The notes under the pieces are model-generated. The model saw only the letters and a program-made list of their open reading frames with translations. It ran no database searches and was not told the DNA's origin. 64,000 nucleotides of DNA. Origin: Micromonospora pallida (lineage in GTDB: Bacteria > Actinomycetota > Actinomycetes > Mycobacteriales > Micromonosporaceae). The position numbers and the translations under genes were made by a program. Positions within the stretch are counted from its first letter, which is position 1, and every line of letters starts with the position of its first letter. Of the stretch, positions 59,382 through 64,000 are shown piece by piece. The DNA lies in the NCBI RefSeq assembly GCF_900090325.1, contig NZ_FMHW01000002.1, positions 3,659,001-3,723,000 of the forward strand, given 5' to 3'.

Positions 59382-61004
59382 GCGGTGCGCCGCGCCGACG
59401 ACCCGGGCGTAGAGGCCGCCGGTCAGCACGCGGTCGCGGGCCAGTGCGGCCCGCGCCGCGTTCGCTCCGGGAGCGCCGTGCACCCCGCCGCCCGGGTTCG
59501 CCGACGCGCTGGCCAGGTAGAGCCGGTCGATCGGGGTGTCCGGGCGGCCCAGCCCGGGCACCGGGCGCAGAAAGAGCTGCTGGTAGGCGGCGGCGGTCCC
59601 CCCACCGACCGCACCGCCGACCAGGCTCGGGTTGCGCTCCTCGAGATCCGCCGGGCCGGCCACGTACCGGCCCCGGACCCGGGCCCGGAAGCCGGGGGCG
59701 TGCCGTTCCAGCACCGCCTCCATCCGGGTCACCTGCTCGGCCACCTCCTCGGTGCGCCAGATACGCCGGAACGGCAGGTGCGTGTACGCCCACAGCGACT
59801 CCGTACCGGCCGGGGAACGACTCGGGTCGGCGGTGGTCATCTGCCCCAGCAGCAGGAACGGGTCCTCCGGGACCTCCCCGCAGGCCAACGTCGCCGCGTA
59901 CCGGGTCAGCCCGTTCAGGTCGGTGGCGAGGTGCACTGTCCCCGCCCCGGCCACCTCCGGGTTGGTCCACGGCACCGGGCCGTCCAGCGCCCAGTCCACC
60001 TTGACGGTGGAGCCGTCCCACCGGAAGTGGTCCAGGTCCTCCACGAGCCGGGGCGGCAGCCGGGTCGCGCCGACCAGGTCCAGATAGAGCGCGGGCGCGG
60101 GCACGTCGGCGAGCACCGCCCGCCGGGCCTGCCAGGTCCGGCCACCGACCGTCCGGACCCCCATCGCCCGGCCCCGGGCGACCAGTACCCGGTCCACCGG
60201 GGCGCCATAGCTGATCCGGCCGCCCCGTGCGCGCAGCCGGGACACCAGCGCGTCGGTGATCCGCTGCGCCCCGCCGACCGGCACCGGCCAGCCGACCTCC
60301 TGACCGAGCATGGCCAGCAGCCAGCCGTAGATACCGGAGCCGGCGTCCTCCGGGGACAGGTCGGTGTGCAGGGCGCAGCTGGCCAGCAGTGCCGGGGCGC
60401 CCGCGCCGTCGAAGAGTTCCGCGCCGAGCCGGCGGACCGGCAGGACCAGCCGCCGGGCCAGGCGCAACGCGCCCGCCGTCCGCAGCCGGGCGAGCAGCTC
60501 CAGCCCGTTGCGCACCGGCGGGAAGGGGGTGAACAGCGCGTCCAGCAACGGCCGGGACACCGTCCGCCAGTCCGCGTACGACTCGAGCCAGCGTTCCCCG
60601 TCGCTGGGGGCGAACGCCGCCATCGACGCGGCGGTGCGGTGCGGATCGCGGTTGAGCACCGCCGCCCGCCCGTCGGGCAGCAGGTGCGCCAGCACCTCGG
60701 GCGCGTGTCGCCAGGCCAGTCCGTGCTCGTGCAGCGCGAGCCGGCGCAGCACCGGTGAGGCGTACCCGAGGGGGTAGAACGAGCTGTAGAGGTCGCTGAG
60801 GTAGCCGGGGGCGGTGACCTCGGCGGAGCGGACCGCCCCACCGGGCGCGTCGGTCGCCTCCAGCACCATGACGTCCCACCCGGCGTCGGCCAGCAGGTTC
60901 GCGGCGACCAGTCCGTTGTGGCCGGCGCCGACGACGACGGCGTCCACGCGCTCCGCGCCGGGTTCGGTGGCCGCGAGGCCGGTGGACAGCATGGGGGACA
61001 TCAT
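59367..61004 (-). CDS. Phytoene desaturase-like FAD oxidoreductase
   Basis: 545 residues, flavin amine oxidase/CrtI superfamily close to the PYROXD2-like branch. The FAD loop is DAVVVGAGHNGLVAANLLADAG, followed by LEATDAPGGAVRSAE; the C-terminal FAD contact is LYLASASANPGGGVHGAPGANAA. No phytoene synthase or other carotenoid genes are nearby, so a carotenoid role is not supported. It is divergent from the aldehyde dehydrogenase across 59 bases with a shared dyad. Confidence 0.9.
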   Translation of the reverse strand: MMSPMLSTGLAATEPGAERVDAVVVGAGHNGLVAANLLADAGWDVMVLEATDAPGGAVRSAEVTAPGYLSDLYSSFYPLGYASPVLRRLALHEHGLAWRHAPEVLAHLLPDGRAAVLNRDPHRTAASMAAFAPSDGERWLESYADWRTVSRPLLDALFTPFPPVRNGLELLARLRTAGALRLARRLVLPVRRLGAELFDGAGAPALLASCALHTDLSPEDAGSGIYGWLLAMLGQEVGWPVPVGGAQRITDALVSRLRARGGRISYGAPVDRVLVARGRAMGVRTVGGRTWQARRAVLADVPAPALYLDLVGATRLPPRLVEDLDHFRWDGSTVKVDWALDGPVPWTNPEVAGAGTVHLATDLNGLTRYAATLACGEVPEDPFLLLGQMTTADPSRSPAGTESLWAYTHLPFRRIWRTEEVAEQVTRMEAVLERHAPGFRARVRGRYVAGPADLEERNPSLVGGAVGGGTAAAYQQLFLRPVPGLGRPDTPIDRLYLASASANPGGGVHGAPGANAARAALARDRVLTGGLYARVVGAAHRAVYR

Positions 61005-61031
61005 CCCGTGCCGCTACCCGGCGGGCCTCGG

Positions 61032-61048
61032 GCGAAACGCGTTTGCCC
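61032..61048. promoter_or_regulatory. AAACGCGTTT dyad between divergent genes
   Basis: A perfect 10-bp palindrome (61035-61044) extended by GGGCG/GCCC with one mismatch sits midway in the 59-base gap. It looks like a TetR-type operator that could control both the desaturase-like and aldehyde dehydrogenase genes. Confidence 0.5.
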
Positions 61049-61063
61049 GCCCCCGCCCGGGGC

Positions 61064-62509
61064 ATGCAGCGCGCCATGTGGCGGATCGAGCAGCTCATCG
61101 GGGGTGTGTGGGGCGCGGGCGGCGAGGGGGGCGAGTTCGTCGTACCCGATCCGGCGACCGGCACCGACGTCAGTACCGTGCCGGTGGCCACCGAGGCCGA
61201 GGTGGCCAAGGCGGTCGGCGCGGCCCGTGACGCGGCGGCGGCCTGGGCGGCGACCGACCCGGCGGAGCGTGCGGCGGCCCTGCGCCGGGCCGCCGACGCC
61301 GTCGCGGCGGTCGCCGAGGACCTGGCGCAGGCGACCACCGCGGAGATGGGCAAGCCGCTGGCCGACGCCCGGGGTGGCGTCGCGGCGGGCGTCGACACCT
61401 TGCGCCAGTACGCCGAACTGGCGCCGCTGCGGGGCGGCCGGACCCTGCACGGCCGCCGGGACTCGGTCGACTTCATGGCCCCGGAGCCGCGTGGCGTGGT
61501 CGCGGTGATCACGCCGTGGAACGACCCGGTGGCGGTGGCCTGCGGACTGCTCGGCGCGGCCCTGGTCACCGGCAACGTGGTGGTGTTCAAGCCCAGCGAG
61601 CGCGCCCCGGCCACCGGCTGGCTGCTGGCCCGGGCGCTCGACGGTGAACTGCCGGCCGGGGTGCTCTCCCTGCTGACCGGGGACGGCCGGGTCGGCGCGG
61701 CGCTGGCCGCGCAGGAGGTCGACGTGGTGGCGCACGTGGGCTCCACCGCCACCGGTCGGGCGATCGCCGCGGCCTGCGCCCGCACCGGTGCCAAGGCACT
61801 GCTGGAGAACGGCGGCAGCGACCCCCTGGTCGTCGACGCCGACGTCGACCCGGTGTGGGCCGCCGGGCAGGCGGCGATGGGCGCGTTCGCCAACGCCGGG
61901 CAGCTCTGCGTGGCGGTGGAACGGATCTACGTGCACCGGGCGGTGGCCGACGACTTCGTCTCGGCGCTGGTCGACCTGGCCCGGGCGATGCGGGTCGGGC
62001 CGGGGCAGGACGGGGAGACCGAGATCGGTCCGCTGGTGGACCGACGACACCGGGACCACGTGCACGGACAGGTGGTGGCGGCGGCGGCCGAGGGGGCCCG
62101 GGTGCTCACCGGCGGAGCCGTGCCGGACGGACCGGGGGCCTTCTACCCGCCGACCGTGGTCACCGACTGCACCGACCAGATGGTGTTGGTCCGGGAGGAG
62201 ACGTTCGGCCCGGTCGCGCCGGTGCTGCTGGTGGACTCGTTCAGCGAGGCGCTGGGCCGGGCGGCGTGCTCGCCGTACGGGCTGGCCGCCACGGTGCTCA
62301 CCGGATCGATGAGCCACGCGCAGCGGGCCTGGCGCGAGCTGCCGGTCGGCACGGTCAAAGTCAACGCGGTCTTCGGCGGCGCGCCGGGCGGTGCCGCCCA
62401 GCCGCGTCGTGGCAGCGGCCAGGGCTTCGGCTACGGCCCCGAACTACTCGACGAGTTCACCACCACAAAAGTCGTCCACCTACGCCCCCCAGCCAACGGC
62501 CACTGGTGA
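61064..62509 (+). CDS. Aldehyde dehydrogenase family protein
   Basis: 481 residues from the ATG at 61064 (a second ATG at 61076 gives 477). The catalytic Cys is Cys282 in NAGQLCVAVER and the general-base Glu lies in LLENGGSDPLVV. The Rossmann region is AVITPWNDPVAVACGLLGAAL and VGSTATGRAIAAA. The family turns aldehydes into acids with NAD(P). No Shine-Dalgarno was seen. Confidence 0.92.
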   Translation: MQRAMWRIEQLIGGVWGAGGEGGEFVVPDPATGTDVSTVPVATEAEVAKAVGAARDAAAAWAATDPAERAAALRRAADAVAAVAEDLAQATTAEMGKPLADARGGVAAGVDTLRQYAELAPLRGGRTLHGRRDSVDFMAPEPRGVVAVITPWNDPVAVACGLLGAALVTGNVVVFKPSERAPATGWLLARALDGELPAGVLSLLTGDGRVGAALAAQEVDVVAHVGSTATGRAIAAACARTGAKALLENGGSDPLVVDADVDPVWAAGQAAMGAFANAGQLCVAVERIYVHRAVADDFVSALVDLARAMRVGPGQDGETEIGPLVDRRHRDHVHGQVVAAAAEGARVLTGGAVPDGPGAFYPPTVVTDCTDQMVLVREETFGPVAPVLLVDSFSEALGRAACSPYGLAATVLTGSMSHAQRAWRELPVGTVKVNAVFGGAPGGAAQPRRGSGQGFGYGPELLDEFTTTKVVHLRPPANGHW

Positions 62510-62517
62510 CCCACGCC

Positions 62518-62554
62518 GCCCCGCCCGCCCGGGGCGACCGGCACGGGCGGGGGC
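62518..62554. terminator. G+C-rich stem-loop between convergent genes
   Basis: GCCCCGCCC near 62518-62526 can pair with GGGCGGGGGC at 62545-62554 with one bulge, between the aldehyde dehydrogenase and chaB stops. Confidence 0.5.
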
Positions 62555-62563
62555 GGGACGGGG

Positions 62564-62965
62564 TCAGTCGCCGCGGGCGTGGCGGGTCTGCCGGTCGTTG
62601 GCCTTCTGGATGGCGTTGACCAGTTCCGGCTTGGTCATCCGGGATCGGCCCCGGACGTCCAGCTTGCGGGCGACCTCCATCAGGTGCTCCTTGGTGGCGT
62701 TCGCGTCCACGCCACCGGCGGTCGGCGCCCGCCGGGCCGGTCCACCACCGGCGGCCTGCCGGTCACTGGGACCCTTGCGGCCCTTGGGTTCCCAGTGGTC
62801 GCCGACCTTCTCGAACTCGTGCTTGAGCGAGGCGAAGGCGGTGCGGTGTGCCCGCTCCCCCTCGCCGTACGTCTCGACCGCCGAATCGTGCGTCTTCGCC
62901 CACGTCCGTTGCGCCTTCTCAGGAGAGCGCCGGACGGTGCTGGGCAGTACCTCACGCCCTGGCAT
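62564..62965 (-). CDS. ChaB family protein with Rho N-terminal (SAP-like) domain
   Basis: 133 residues, with GGAGGACGAC just before the ATG at 62965. The N-terminal half MPGREVLPSTVRRSPEKAQRTW and AFASLKHEFEKVGDHWEPKG is the ChaB fold. The C-terminal half TKEHLMEVARKLDVRGRSRMTKPELVNAIQ is a Rho N-terminal/SAP-like domain that may bind nucleic acid. Despite the old name (cation transport regulator) the function is not established. Confidence 0.9.
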   Translation of the reverse strand: MPGREVLPSTVRRSPEKAQRTWAKTHDSAVETYGEGERAHRTAFASLKHEFEKVGDHWEPKGRKGPSDRQAAGGGPARRAPTAGGVDANATKEHLMEVARKLDVRGRSRMTKPELVNAIQKANDRQTRHARGD

Positions 62966-63200
62966 GTCGTCCTCCTCCGCGTCACGTGCTTCCGGGCTTC
63001 GCCTCGGGTACTCCCGGGCTTCGCGTCGGGTGCTTCGGATTGATCGTTCCCTGTGCCGGCCTCGGCAAACGGTGCGGCCGGGTTTGTCGATTTCCCGCGC
63101 CGGGTACCGCCGGGTTCCGTCCCGGCGTGGCCGGGGCTTCCGGCCCGCCGGCGCGGCGCGGCGACCGGCCGGTGGGGTGGCGGCGATGGCAGGAGCGGTC

Positions 63201-64000
63201 ATGGCAGCGACGACGGAGCCGGCCACGCCGGCCGACGGAGGAGGACGGAACCTGCCGGTCCCGCGCGGGCTGCGGCAGCTCAGCTGGCCCACCTGGCGCG
63301 GTGTCCTGGTCCGCAGCGGGCGCAACTTCGTCCGGGACAACTGCGCGGACTGGGCGGCGGCGCTGACCTACTACGGCGTGCTCGCCCTCTTTCCCTCGGT
63401 CGTGGTGGTGGTCGCCCTGGTGGGGTTGGTCTCCGAGGGTGACCGGACCGTGGACACCCTGATCGGCCTGGCCCGCGACGTCGGGGCCGGGTCGGTGGTG
63501 GCCAACGAGAGCGTGGTCGGGGTGATCGAGGGGGTGGTGGACCAGCGGGCCGGGGTGAAGACGCTGCTCGGTTTCGGTCTGCTCGGCGCGCTCTGGTCGG
63601 CTTCGGGCTTCATCGGGGCGTTCACCCGCGCCTCGAACGCGATCTACGGGGTCCAGGAGGGTCGGCCGTTCTACCGGCTGCGGCCGATGCAGATCGGCCT
63701 GGCGGCGGTTTCCCTGGTGCTGCTGGCGGTGGTGGCGACCGGGCTGATCGTCAGCGGCCCGGTGGCCGAGGCCGTCGGCAACCTGCTCCACCTGGGCGAC
63801 GCGCCGCGTACCGCGTGGAGCGTGGCGAAGTGGCCGGTGCTCGCCATGGTCCTGATGGTGGTGCTGTCGTTGCTGTTCTGGATCGCGCCGAACGTGCGGC
63901 AGCCCCGGTTCCGCTGGCTTACCGTGGGCGGCGTGGTGGCCCTGCTCGCCTGGTTCCTGGTCTCCTTCGGCTTCGGCCTGTACGTGGCGAACTTCGGCTC
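63201..64000 (+). CDS. YihY/virulence factor BrkB family membrane protein (cut by window edge)
   Basis: 266 complete codons, open at the right edge. The ATG at 63201 has AGGAG six bases upstream; the ATG at 63186 is an alternative. The family motif NFVRDNCADWAAALTYYGVLALFPSVVV is followed by further helices (GFGLLGALWSASGFIGAF, LRPMQIGLAAVSLVLLAVVATG). It is an inner-membrane protein of uncertain role, once called ribonuclease BN by mistake. The spacer from chaB (62966-63200) holds a short direct repeat of CGGGCTTCGCNTCGGGT near 62994 and 63009. Confidence 0.9.
   Translation, partial: MAATTEPATPADGGGRNLPVPRGLRQLSWPTWRGVLVRSGRNFVRDNCADWAAALTYYGVLALFPSVVVVVALVGLVSEGDRTVDTLIGLARDVGAGSVVANESVVGVIEGVVDQRAGVKTLLGFGLLGALWSASGFIGAFTRASNAIYGVQEGRPFYRLRPMQIGLAAVSLVLLAVVATGLIVSGPVAEAVGNLLHLGDAPRTAWSVAKWPVLAMVLMVVLSLLFWIAPNVRQPRFRWLTVGGVVALLAWFLVSFGFGLYVANFG

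Noticed and set aside
59367..62509. Carotenoid biosynthesis cluster
   Set aside because: Only one CrtI-like protein is present; no phytoene synthase, GGPP synthase or cyclase nearby.

Overview
The window is about 72% G+C, with dense, overlapping genes, many GTG starts, long perfect-stem terminators without U-tracts, and several F420-dependent enzymes. The gene content and order point to an actinomycete of the Micromonosporaceae type (Micromonospora or a close relative). This placement is inferred from gene content, not from a marker gene.

Layout. 1-6.3 kb: a DHA2-type drug exporter (cut by the window edge) and a five-gene ABC importer of the branched-chain amino acid/amide family. 6.4-11.2 kb: a class V aminotransferase and the replicative polymerase dnaE1. 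11.3-15.5 kb: a PadR regulator with its membrane partner, a deazaflavin reductase, a methyltransferase and a GNAT. 15.5-16.1 kb: a vapBC pair whose toxin gene carries a one-base deletion. 16.1-28.8 kb: the conserved actinobacterial block yebC-pdxT-pdxS-(membrane protein)-pimA-acyltransferase-pgsA-HIT-thrS, read right to left. It covers vitamin B6 and phosphatidylinositol mannoside synthesis, and is interrupted by an EF-G-like gene and a secreted M15 peptidase on the other strand. 29-41.4 kb: ADP-ribosylglycohydrolase, a two-component system, tam-add, cold-shock protein, a holin-X/DUF3618/DUF4235 envelope operon, MscS, DUF1206, a lipoprotein and NagZ. 41.5-46.3 kb: an F420-type oxidoreductase, RecQ with an unusual tail, and an AraC regulator.

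The most notable region is 46.6-55.1 kb. It is a leftward run of eight genes, every junction overlapping, that encodes a full nucleotide-heptose pathway: SIS isomerase, HldE-like kinase/nucleotidyltransferase, and a GmhB-like phosphatase fused to a GT9 glycosyltransferase. Three more glycosyltransferases, an SDR and a topoisomerase IB complete it. Such pathways are best known from Gram-negative LPS, so here it suggests a heptose-containing surface glycan, glycolipid or secreted product. A decayed TnpB element lies directly upstream. 56-64 kb holds SRPBCC-SDR, a polyprenol-phosphate-mannose synthase-like GT2 with a long low-complexity tail, a divergent phytoene-desaturase-like/aldehyde dehydrogenase pair, ChaB and a partial YihY protein.

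A recurring structural oddity is that the 3' ends of about ten unrelated genes, usually including the stop codon, are tandemly repeated just downstream. Units range from 14 to 60 bp and several copies are perfect. No tRNA, rRNA or CRISPR array was seen.
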